Origin: JBMYZL01 sp965661765 | GTDB lineage: Bacteria; Bacteroidota; Bacteroidia; Flavobacteriales_D; Sanyastnellaceae | Length of the DNA stretch: 27,814 nucleotides | NCBI GenBank assembly: GCA_965661765.1 | Contig: CBFIFE010000038.1 | Location: 1 to 27,814 of the forward strand | Direction of reading: 5' to 3' | In this document: positions 22,101-27,814 of the stretch, in pieces | How positions within the stretch are numbered: position 1 is the stretch's first letter | Layout of the letters: each line of letters begins with the position of its first letter | Made by a program: the position numbers and the translations under genes | Notes under the pieces: model-generated | What the model was told of the DNA's origin: nothing | Database searches by the model: none | What the model saw: only the letters and a program-made list of their open reading frames with translations

Positions 22101-23083
22101 CAAATGGGGATACGCTGACGGATTTCAACGGATTGGTCTATCCGAAGGTGTACGACAAGATGACGACTGTGACCACGCTCAACAACGATGCTGGGCCGAC
22201 GCCGCATGTGTTCGAGGTGTATCGCAATGTCCTGCACAAGGGGGTGGCAGAAGTGGCGAATGGAACCTTTGCTTTCTCGTTTTCGGTTCCGGCGGATATA
22301 GACCAAACCTTTGGCCCCGGCCGCATCTCGTTCTACGCCACCGATGGCACACGCGACGGTCATGGCCACGATGAGTCTTTCGTCGTCGGAGGGTTCAACC
22401 CCGATGCGCCCGTTGACATGACGCCGCCCACCATCGCCCTGCACCTCAACGACACGAATTTCGTGTCCGGCGGCTTGGCGAGCCCAAACCCGACGCTGTT
22501 CGCACGGTTGAGCGATGCCTCCGGCATCAATGCTTCGGGGCTGGGCATCGGCCACGACATCAAGGCGGTGCTCGATGGCGCTTCGGACGCGGCCATCGTG
22601 TTGAACGAATTTTACACGGCCGACCTCAATACCTACGTGAGTGGGACGGTGCGTTATGGTCTGGCGGATTTGTCCCCCGGGCTGCACACCATTGAATTTG
22701 TGGCCTGGGATGTGGCCAACAACAAGGGGACGGTTTCACTGGATTTTGTCGTGGCCGAATCCCTGGCGGCGGCCATTGCTGAATTCACTTCTTTCCCCAA
22801 CCCTGCGAATGAGGAGGTGACGTTTCGGTTTGAGCACAATTTGGCCTGCCAATTCGCGGACATCGTCATCGACGTGACCGACATGCAAGGAAGGCGAGTT
22901 GCGGAACTCTCAACAACCATGGAAGCCAGTGGATTCCGTTCGCAACCCGTCACTTGGGATTTGCGCAATGGTCCGCTGGGTGGACAGGTGGGCCCGGGCT
23001 TTTATGTCGCACGAATGCGGTTGACCACGGCGGCAGGTGAGGTCGTGCAATATGCCGACAAAATTCTCGTTCTTCGTCCGTGA
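19145..23083 (+). CDS. porU: Type IX secretion system sortase PorU (C25 peptidase family)
   Basis: The 1312-residue cell-surface protein has signal MHPKPNAVFLRFLVSR...VHA|Q. PorU removes the C-terminal sorting domain of type IX cargo and attaches the cargo to the surface (anionic LPS in Porphyromonas). The large N-terminal part is beta-rich. The gingipain-like C25 domain spans about 570-905, with catalytic His827 in YIGHGGERGW and Cys861 in FMTATCELARF. After it come Ig-like regions and a C-terminal sorting-domain-like end (FPNPANEEVTFRF ... GPGFYVARM ... KILVLRP, from about 1215). Length and order match PorU rather than a secreted gingipain. It is followed at once by porV, its partner in the attachment complex. 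ATG 19145 is preferred over GTG 19139, which coincides with the last base of the -7 box. Confidence 0.93.
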   Translation: MHPKPNAVFLRFLVSRAVFLRLTLFALPVTVCTFVHAQSAAVVTFEQEVAWHPLGHPEAAVGNWMAEGAHFEGEIPQAIWEVPIASRWQGVEVLDFEEDWAAVDSSDLVLGQTRALHHRPPTPFIRVTENSIQIAQPLLRWSPSAGRFERLMAIRGVLGESPIPSASAGGQRMTSWPASTPLAEGEFLRLAIPDDGVYRIDATLLNDAGLDPDTIDPRRLVLYGNGGHMLPMDNAAPRPLGLKTAGLSWVGGSSDSSWAGGGAFLFFGQGPDAWTFDTGSQRFSHQKHPYSDSAFYFLQLDAPLNVPGARVPAPSSPVGVGDGQVVNAYTQCVFHESETHSPNRSGREWFGERFLPNEVRTIALATPYARDEPGRLVVRAAVKSLGTPSTLRVTAGDADLAITPSATSDFSTSNVANIASATWTGLVATGVDAGAGLVAEATLDASVSDAVAWLDYVTLEQPSDLRFGGNALQFAGVVDTAAGTWTTYELTADGGLSWVWDVTDPSAPQPMNVVPVDGEPSRYRFDAMKDSLRTFCAYAGYGAQRPAVGGRVRNNNLHALDSADLVVLTVPAYWEEATDLAQIHAEEGLRTAVVLQEDVFNAFSSGNPDPTAIKMMMQMLWDKAELAQDTTLRPKYLQIFGDGTFVNRNLPQNTPYVITYQSENSISPTGSYVSDDYFGFLGEQYGEGIGDKMAIGVGRIPCSSQQEAAQYLAKVQAYVQGAGLAQDAGNCADGDTLGRFGDWRNRIVFVADDMDGNGGPTEKVHMTNSDEHAGKIRALHNDFEIEKIYLDAYPQLSTPGGERYPDAEDAIERSVARGALIVNYIGHGGERGWAHERVLDNATVQEWTNLAHMPLFMTATCELARFDDPEAETAGELTVMNPDGGAIAMLTTTRVVFSGSNQQLNRAFYDIVLEDTPQNPLRLGDIARVTKNDPQVANSSNKRNFSLLGDVALRLAYPEFEVKTSAVPDTLRALDVVQVTGYVSDANGDTLTDFNGLVYPKVYDKMTTVTTLNNDAGPTPHVFEVYRNVLHKGVAEVANGTFAFSFSVPADIDQTFGPGRISFYATDGTRDGHGHDESFVVGGFNPDAPVDMTPPTIALHLNDTNFVSGGLASPNPTLFARLSDASGINASGLGIGHDIKAVLDGASDAAIVLNEFYTADLNTYVSGTVRYGLADLSPGLHTIEFVAWDVANNKGTVSLDFVVAESLAAAIAEFTSFPNPANEEVTFRFEHNLACQFADIVIDVTDMQGRRVAELSTTMEASGFRSQPVTWDLRNGPLGGQVGPGFYVARMRLTTAAGEVVQYADKILVLRP

Positions 23084-23094
23084 CGGAAACGATT

Positions 23095-23102
23095 TACCTT
23101 TG
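23095..23102 (+). promoter_or_regulatory. Bacteroidota promoter for porV (-7 TACCTTTG, weak -33 TTCG)
   Basis: TACCTTTG is a full -7 match, 19 nt before the porV ATG at 23122. TTCG at 23073-23076, 18 nt upstream, resembles the -33 TTTG. It lies just after the porU stop, so porV may have its own promoter besides porU readthrough. Confidence 0.5.
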
Positions 23103-23121
23103 TGGGATTGATGGTCAGACG

Positions 23122-24402
23122 ATGATGCAGAACTTTTGGAAAGCCGATTGGCGCAGGATGTGGCAACCGCTGGGATGTGTTGTGGCACTCGTGTTGGGCA
23201 TGGCCCCTCGCGCCCAGGCGCAGTTGACGGGAGAGGATGATGTCCAGCAGATTCTGCAGCTCAACACCATCACCACCGCTGTACCGTTCTTGATGATTGG
23301 GCCAGACAGCCGATCGGGTGCAATCGGGGATGCTGGCGTTGCCTTGTCGCCGGATGCGAACAGCATGCATTGGAACCCCGGGAAAATGGCGTTTTCCGAA
23401 TCGGAGTTTGATGTCAGTTTGAGTTATGCGCCTTGGTTGCGGGCCTTGGTCGATGACATGAATTTGGCCTACCTCACAGTGAATCGGAAAATCAACAAGC
23501 GACAAGCTTGGGGAGGCGCACTGCGGTATTTCAGCCTGGGCAACATCACCTTCACAGACCAAACCGGCACCACACTCCGCGACTTCAACCCCGCGGAATT
23601 CAGCCTCGATTTGGCTTTCAGTCAGAAGCTGAGCGATCGCTTCAGCGCTGGCATCTCCGGTCGTTACATCAACTCGAACCTGACGGGCGGCACCAGCGTC
23701 ATGGGGGCAAACACGAAACCGGGCCGTTCGGCGGCCGTGGATGTGGGCTTGTTCTACACAAACCCTCGGGCGAAGTTCGGCGACAAGAAAGCCGTGTGGA
23801 ATTGGGGGCTCAATGTGAGCAACATCGGCGCGAAGATGAGCTATACCGAAGCGGCAGATCGTGATTTTATTCCAGCAAATTTCCGTTTGGGCACGGCCAT
23901 TCAGGTGTTCATGGATGATTTCAACTCCCTGACCTTCACGATGGATGCGAACAAATTGCTCGTGCCGACCACACCCATTTATGACCAAGAGAGCGGTCAG
24001 ACCATTGTCAGTGGCTTGGATCCGAATGTTGGTCCAATCACGGCGATTTGGCAAAGCTGGTATGATGCACCGGGCATTGTGAATTTCGCGGATGATGGAA
24101 CGTATGAAATCGAAGCGGGCAGTCCGCTGCGCGAGGAGCTGCGTGAGATCAACCTCGGTGGAGGCATTGAGTATGATTACAACAGTGTGTTTGCGTTTCG
24201 GGCGGGTTTTTTCAACGAGCATTACACAAAAGGCAATCGGCAGTTCATTACCCTTGGGGCGGGCATCAAATACACCGTTTTCACGGTGGACCTGAGCTAC
24301 TTGATTGCAACGCGCCAGCAAAACCCGCTCGCGAACACATTGCGTTTCACTTTGCGGTTGCAGTTTGCTGACCTCGCCGATACGAACCGGGACAATGAGT
24401 GA
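23122..24402 (+). CDS. porV: Type IX secretion system outer-membrane shuttle protein PorV
   Basis: The 426-residue outer-membrane beta-barrel of the FadL-like type has a signal ending in RAQA|QLTG. PorV takes cargo from the SprA/Sov translocon and delivers it to PorU in the attachment complex. Family features include the start of the mature protein with TAVPFLMIGPDSRSGAIGDAG, then ALSPDANSMHWNPGKMAF, ending in a strand pattern typical of barrels (LRFTLRLQF). ATG 23122 (or 23125) is favoured because the frame start at 23080 is a GTG that overlaps the porU stop and lies upstream of a perfect -7 box. The end overlaps the ispF start by 8 bp. Confidence 0.93.
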   Translation: MMQNFWKADWRRMWQPLGCVVALVLGMAPRAQAQLTGEDDVQQILQLNTITTAVPFLMIGPDSRSGAIGDAGVALSPDANSMHWNPGKMAFSESEFDVSLSYAPWLRALVDDMNLAYLTVNRKINKRQAWGGALRYFSLGNITFTDQTGTTLRDFNPAEFSLDLAFSQKLSDRFSAGISGRYINSNLTGGTSVMGANTKPGRSAAVDVGLFYTNPRAKFGDKKAVWNWGLNVSNIGAKMSYTEAADRDFIPANFRLGTAIQVFMDDFNSLTFTMDANKLLVPTTPIYDQESGQTIVSGLDPNVGPITAIWQSWYDAPGIVNFADDGTYEIEAGSPLREELREINLGGGIEYDYNSVFAFRAGFFNEHYTKGNRQFITLGAGIKYTVFTVDLSYLIATRQQNPLANTLRFTLRLQFADLADTNRDNE

Positions 24403-24880
24403 TTTTCGAATCGGCTATGGTTACGACGTGCATGCCTTGGCAGAAGGAGAGGAGTTTTGGCTCGGTGGAATTTTGGTGCCGCATGAGAAGGGAGCTGTCG
24501 GGCACAGCGACGCCGATGTTGTCTTGCATGTGATTTGTGATGCTTTGCTCGGGGCATTGGGCATGCGTGACATCGGGCATCATTTCCCAGACACCGACCC
24601 GGCCTACAAGGGCATTGACAGCAAGAAGTTGCTCGCGGAGACTTACGATATGGTGACGGATGCTGGCTGGCGACTGGGCAACCTCGATGTGACGCTGTGT
24701 CTGCAGCGGCCGAAGGTGGGACCGTACATCGATGCCATGCGGGTGGCGATCGCGGGGGTGATGGGGGTGGATTTGGACCAAATCTCGGTCAAAGCCACCA
24801 CCACCGAGCGCCTGGGATTTGTCGGCACAGAAGCGGGGGTTTCAGCCCATTGCACAGTGCTCGTTCAGCGCTCTGCCTGA
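24395..24880 (+). CDS. ispF: 2-C-methyl-D-erythritol 2,4-cyclodiphosphate synthase
   Basis: The 161-residue enzyme of the MEP isoprenoid pathway converts CDP-ME 2-phosphate to MEcPP with release of CMP. Metal-binding residues appear in GYDVHAL (Asp and His, residues 10-12) and in the GAVGHSDADVVLH signature (His near residue 44). Later stretches DIGHHFPDTDP, KATTTERLGFVG and the Gly-rich C-terminus are typical. It functions as a cytosolic homotrimer. The ATG lies inside the last codons of porV (8-bp overlap), so its translation is likely coupled to that of porV, although the functions are unrelated. Earlier ATG starts in frame fall within porV and are rejected. A two-part hairpin follows. Confidence 0.97.
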   Translation: MSDFRIGYGYDVHALAEGEEFWLGGILVPHEKGAVGHSDADVVLHVICDALLGALGMRDIGHHFPDTDPAYKGIDSKKLLAETYDMVTDAGWRLGNLDVTLCLQRPKVGPYIDAMRVAIAGVMGVDLDQISVKATTTERLGFVGTEAGVSAHCTVLVQRSA

Positions 24881-24895
24881 GCTTCAGGTCAGACA

Positions 24896-24929
24896 AACCC
24901 TTCGTGTCCTTTGGACACTCTGGCGGGTT
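24896..24929 (+). terminator. Possible terminator hairpin after ispF
   Basis: A perfect GTGTCC-TTT-GGACAC stem (24904-24918) is embedded in an outer AACCC/GGGTT pair (24896-24900 with 24925-24929). It stands 15 bp after the ispF stop. No T-run follows, so termination is uncertain. Confidence 0.4.
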
Positions 24930-24971
24930 GAGGGTCCTGAATTGCGCATTTTGGCGGCGGAGGCGCCGATT

Positions 24972-24990
24972 GTGCAAACTATATTTGCAC
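24972..24990 (+). promoter_or_regulatory. pdhA -7 box (TATATTTG) inside a perfect 7-bp inverted repeat
   Basis: TATATTTG at 24980-24987 matches TAnnTTTG and lies 20 nt before the pdhA ATG. It is overlapped by the inverted repeat GTGCAAA-CTATA-TTTGCAC (24972-24990), a layout that would suit a dimeric repressor blocking the -7 box. A TTTG at 24950-24953 is too far (26 nt) for a standard -33. The operator role is inferred. Confidence 0.5.
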
Positions 24991-25007
24991 GATAGAATTC
25001 TCACATC

Positions 25008-26063
25008 ATGGCCACCACCACTACTGCGAAACGCGCGAAGGCGCCTGCGAAGAAGCCGGCTGCGCGCAAATCAGCACCGCCACACAGCAAGGAGACCTAC
25101 GAGCGTTGGTTCCGGGACATGTACCTCATGCGGAAGTTCGAGGAGCGCTGCGGACAGCTCTATATCCAACAAAAATTTGGCGGGTTTTGCCATTTGTACA
25201 TCGGACAAGAGGCGTTGTTGGCGGGCATGGTGGAAGCCATTCGCCCCACAGACCGGGTCATCACGGCCTACCGAGACCACGCGCACCCCATCGCCTTGGG
25301 CACTGACCCCAAGTATGTCATGGCGGAGTTGTATGGCCGAAAGACGGGGACAAGCAAAGGCAAGGGGGGCTCAATGCACATGTTTGACAAAGAGCGCAAT
25401 TTGTTCGGTGGTCATGGCATCGTCGGTGGTCAAATCGGTTTGGGTGCAGGCATTGCTTTTGCCGACAAGTACCGCAAAGAAGACCATGTCACAGTGACAT
25501 TCATGGGCGATGGTGCAGCACGCCAGGGCATGTTGCACGAGACTTTCAACATGGCGATGACCTGGAAGCTTCCAGTCATTTTCATCATTGAGAACAACAA
25601 ATACGCGATGGGCACCTCGGTGGAGCGGACGTCGAACGTGACGGATTTGGCTGTGCTTGGAGCGAGTTACCAAATGCCTTCATTCACAGTGGATGGGATG
25701 AGCCCGGAGGCCGTCCATGACGCCATCGCCGAGGCGGCCGCCCGTGGTCGTGCGGGAGAGGGCCCCACCCTTTTGGACATCCAAACGTACCGTTACAAGG
25801 GCCATTCGATGTCGGATCCGCAGAAGTACCGAACGAAGGACGAGGTGAATGAGTACCAAGACCGGGATCCGATTCTGCACGTTCGCAACGTTTTGCTTGA
25901 GCAGGGTTGGGCCACCGAGGAAGCGCTCAAAGGTGTGGAAAAGGAAGTCAAAGCGCAGGTGGAAGAATGCATCCAATACGCTGAAGACAGCCCTTACCCC
26001 GAGGCGCACGAATTGTACGAGGACGTGTACATGACTGAGGATTATCCCTTCGTCAACGATTGA
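25008..26063 (+). CDS. pdhA: Pyruvate dehydrogenase E1 component, alpha subunit
   Basis: The 351-residue alpha chain of the thiamine-diphosphate E1 decarboxylates pyruvate and passes the acetyl group to the E2 lipoyl arm. Key features are: ETYERWFRDMYLMRKFEE at the start of the core, the IGQEALLAGM stretch, YRDHAHPIALG, and the ThDP motif GDGAARQG...ENNKYAMG (from residue 167; GDG to NN). The phosphorylation-loop-like YRYKGHSMSDP is also present. The C-terminus ends in YEDVYMTEDYPFVND, as in Bacteroidota homologues. The first 26 residues are Lys/Ala/Pro-rich (AKRAKAPAKKPAARKS) and look disordered. It precedes pdhC by 37 bp in one operon. The E1-beta gene is not in the window. Confidence 0.95.
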   Translation: MATTTTAKRAKAPAKKPAARKSAPPHSKETYERWFRDMYLMRKFEERCGQLYIQQKFGGFCHLYIGQEALLAGMVEAIRPTDRVITAYRDHAHPIALGTDPKYVMAELYGRKTGTSKGKGGSMHMFDKERNLFGGHGIVGGQIGLGAGIAFADKYRKEDHVTVTFMGDGAARQGMLHETFNMAMTWKLPVIFIIENNKYAMGTSVERTSNVTDLAVLGASYQMPSFTVDGMSPEAVHDAIAEAAARGRAGEGPTLLDIQTYRYKGHSMSDPQKYRTKDEVNEYQDRDPILHVRNVLLEQGWATEEALKGVEKEVKAQVEECIQYAEDSPYPEAHELYEDVYMTEDYPFVND

Positions 26064-26100
26064 ATTGAATTCGCAAAGCAAGACCTGAAACATCTGAGAT

Positions 26101-27375
26101 ATGGCTGAAATTGTGCGCATGCCCAAGCTGAGTGACACCATGACCGAAGGGGTGGTGGCCAGTTGGTTGAAGAACGTAGGAGATGCCGTGGAGAGCGGAG
26201 AAATCTTGGCAGAAATCGAGACGGACAAAGCCACAATGGAGTTTGAGTCCTTCTTCGATGGTGTGCTGTTGCACATCGGTGTCGAACAAGGGCAAACAGC
26301 GCCTGTGGACAGCTTGCTTTGCATCCTGGGTGATGAGGGTGAGGATGTGTCAGCTTTGATTGCGAGTGCAGGTGCTGCGGTTGCAGCGTCGCCTTCGCCA
26401 GAGGTGGCAGCAACTCCTGAACCGGCGCCTGTCGCTGCCCCAGCACCTGCCCCGGCGCCAGCACCTGCTCCTGTTTCAACCTCAGCGCCAGCGCCCGCTC
26501 CTGCTCCTGCTCCGGTTGCGGCCACGAGCGGACGGTTGAAGGCGTCGCCACTCGCCAAGAAACTCGCGGCAGATCGTGGGTTGAGCTTGGCCACCATTCC
26601 TGGGTCGGGCGAAGGAGGCCGAATCGTGAAGCGCGATGTTGAGCACTTCGTGCCCGCTGCCATCCCGGCCGCGCCCGTTGCCATGGCCGGTGTCGAGTCC
26701 TTCCATGAGGAGCCGGTGTCGCAGATGCGGAAAACCATTGCGCGCCGACTGGCGGAAAGCAAATTCACGGCGCCGCATTTTTACCTCACCGTATCCATCG
26801 ATATGGGGGCGGCGATGACTGCGCGAAAAGCCATCAATGCCGCGGGTGATGTCAAGGTCAGCTTCAATGACATGGTCGTCAAAGCCGCCGCGTTGGCACT
26901 GAAAAAGCACCCAGCCGTCAACAGCAGTTGGCTGGAGGACAGAATTCGCTACAATGCCCATGTGCACATCGGTGTGGCTGTGGCGGTGGAAGACGGTCTT
27001 TTGGTTCCGGTTGTGCGTCACGCAAATGAAAAGTCACTTTCCACCATTGGTGCTGAAGTAAAAGATTTTGCCGGCAAGGCGCGTGACAAAAAGTTGCAAC
27101 CAGCTGACTGGGAGGGCAATACCTTTACCATCTCAAACTTGGGCATGTTCGGTGTTGAGGCATTCACTGCCATCATCAATCCGCCTGATGCTTGCATCTT
27201 GGCCGTGGGTGGCATCCAAGAGCAACCCGTGGTCAAAAACGGCGCCGTGGTGCCGGGTCATGTGATGAAGGTGACCTTGAGCTGCGATCACCGCGTTGTG
27301 GATGGTGCCACAGGGGCGGCATTCCTCAACGATTTCAAGGCCTTTTTGGAAGAGCCGGTGAAGATGCTCGCCTGA
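26101..27375 (+). CDS. pdhC: Pyruvate dehydrogenase E2 component (dihydrolipoamide acetyltransferase)
   Basis: The 424-residue E2 core protein transfers acetyl groups from lipoamide to CoA and scaffolds the complex. The domains are: one lipoyl domain (1-80, lipoyl Lys43 in ETDKATMEFE), an Ala/Pro-rich flexible linker (about 95-143), the E1/E3-binding PSBD (about 146-184, SPLAKKLAADRGL...GSGEGGRIVKRDV), and the catalytic domain with HRVVDG (His397, Asp401). One lipoyl domain makes it shorter than the two-domain forms I remember from some Flavobacteria. It follows pdhA by 37 bp. ATG 26101 begins the standard MAEIVRMPKLSDTM. A generic branched-chain E2 is less likely given the pdhA neighbour. 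Confidence 0.95.
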   Translation: MAEIVRMPKLSDTMTEGVVASWLKNVGDAVESGEILAEIETDKATMEFESFFDGVLLHIGVEQGQTAPVDSLLCILGDEGEDVSALIASAGAAVAASPSPEVAATPEPAPVAAPAPAPAPAPAPVSTSAPAPAPAPAPVAATSGRLKASPLAKKLAADRGLSLATIPGSGEGGRIVKRDVEHFVPAAIPAAPVAMAGVESFHEEPVSQMRKTIARRLAESKFTAPHFYLTVSIDMGAAMTARKAINAAGDVKVSFNDMVVKAAALALKKHPAVNSSWLEDRIRYNAHVHIGVAVAVEDGLLVPVVRHANEKSLSTIGAEVKDFAGKARDKKLQPADWEGNTFTISNLGMFGVEAFTAIINPPDACILAVGGIQEQPVVKNGAVVPGHVMKVTLSCDHRVVDGATGAAFLNDFKAFLEEPVKMLA

Positions 27376-27427
27376 GAATTTCCGTGGGGTTGCAATTTCC
27401 CCATGGTCGGACGACCTTGCTGAAGTC

Positions 27428-27814
27428 ATGGCCGAACTCGGATCGTCTTGTGCTTTCTTGAAAGGGGTAGGCCCCAAGCGCGCCGAGTTGTTGCGAGCGG
27501 AAATCGGGGTGGACACCATCGAGGACCTGTTGAGCTACTTGCCGTTTCGATATGAGGACCGCACCCAGTTCTGCACGGTTGGAACCATCGCGACGGATGA
27601 AGTGGCTGTCCAAATCCGAGGACACATCTCCAGGCTCGAGCAAGTCCCAGGCAAAACCGGCTCCCGGTTGCGTGGGACTTTCATCGATGAACAGGGGATG
27701 ACCTTGGAACTCGTGTGGTTCAAAGGGGTCAAGTGGATGGCGTCCCAAGTGCCGGTCCAGCGGCCCATTGTCGTCTTTGGGAAGCCGCAGCGATTTGGCC
27801 GGAACTGGTCCATT
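27428..27814 (+). CDS. recG: ATP-dependent DNA helicase RecG, N-terminal part (cut by window edge)
   Basis: The first 129 codons of RecG are present and the frame is open to the end of the window. RecG remodels stalled replication forks and branched DNA. The visible part is the wedge domain: FLKGVGPKRAELL at residues 10-22, DLLSYLPFRYEDRTQF (about residues 33-48), then an OB-fold stretch with IRGHISRLEQV, LELVWFKGVKW and VFGKPQRFGRNW. These match the RecG N-terminus well. The helicase motifs lie beyond the edge. It starts 52 bp after pdhC on the same strand; the gap holds a short TGGGG/CCCCA hairpin but no T-tract or -7 box. Confidence 0.93.
   Translation, partial: MAELGSSCAFLKGVGPKRAELLRAEIGVDTIEDLLSYLPFRYEDRTQFCTVGTIATDEVAVQIRGHISRLEQVPGKTGSRLRGTFIDEQGMTLELVWFKGVKWMASQVPVQRPIVVFGKPQRFGRNWSI

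Noticed and set aside
23002..24321. 439-codon minus-strand open frame
   Set aside because: Antisense to porV; no signal or family features.

Overview
The window is one contiguous, densely coded stretch (about 57% G+C by eye) of a Bacteroidota chromosome, most likely a high-GC, possibly aquatic member of the Flavobacteriales. Three things point there: three core genes of the type IX secretion/gliding machinery (gldJ, porU, porV) plus a PorP/SprF-family gene; a giant secreted protein made of lamin-tail domains and Cys-rich 'GC...NY...DDGSC' repeats, a style I associate with aquatic Bacteroidota; and Bacteroidota-type -7 boxes (TAnnTTTG) at most intergenic gene starts. The family-level placement is inference. 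No rRNA, tRNA, CRISPR, insertion sequence or phage gene was seen.

Left part (1-4583). The first bases hold the start of a probable four-helix-bundle (23S intervening-sequence type) protein running off the left edge, followed by a CTAG-rich 9-bp minisatellite that reaches into the end of an O-antigen ligase gene. The ligase overlaps a Wzz-like chain-length gene. Divergent from them is a GT4 glycosyltransferase that overlaps rnhB (RNase HII). The first three make a small surface-polysaccharide group.

Middle part (4610-13482). A 1328-residue secreted mosaic (lamin-tail, cupredoxin, OB-fold-like and nine Cys-repeat modules, ending in a dockerin-like tail) closes with a strong terminator. It is followed by an NptA-type Na/Pi cotransporter, a small lipoprotein divergent from an orphan LuxE-like acyl-protein synthetase, and a divergent PiT-like membrane protein whose signature histidines are replaced. 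A three-copy 15-bp tandem repeat sits at the convergent junction at 10518-10562.

Right part (13483-27814). tyrS, murF, gldJ and a porP/sprF homologue read leftward. porU, porV and ispF read rightward from a 75-82 bp divergent promoter region. They are followed by pdhA and pdhC (pyruvate dehydrogenase E1-alpha and E2; the E1-beta gene is not here) and the start of recG. Association of gldJ with porU/porV and nearby pdh genes is, from memory, also seen in Flavobacterium.

Candidates for closer study are: the cupredoxin-bearing mosaic and its non-standard C-terminal tail; the PiT-like protein with altered signatures; -7 boxes placed only 5-7 nt before four start codons (possible leaderless mRNAs); a terminator hairpin abutting the murF start; and a perfect palindrome over the pdhA -7 box. 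No clearly new defence or mobile system was recognised.
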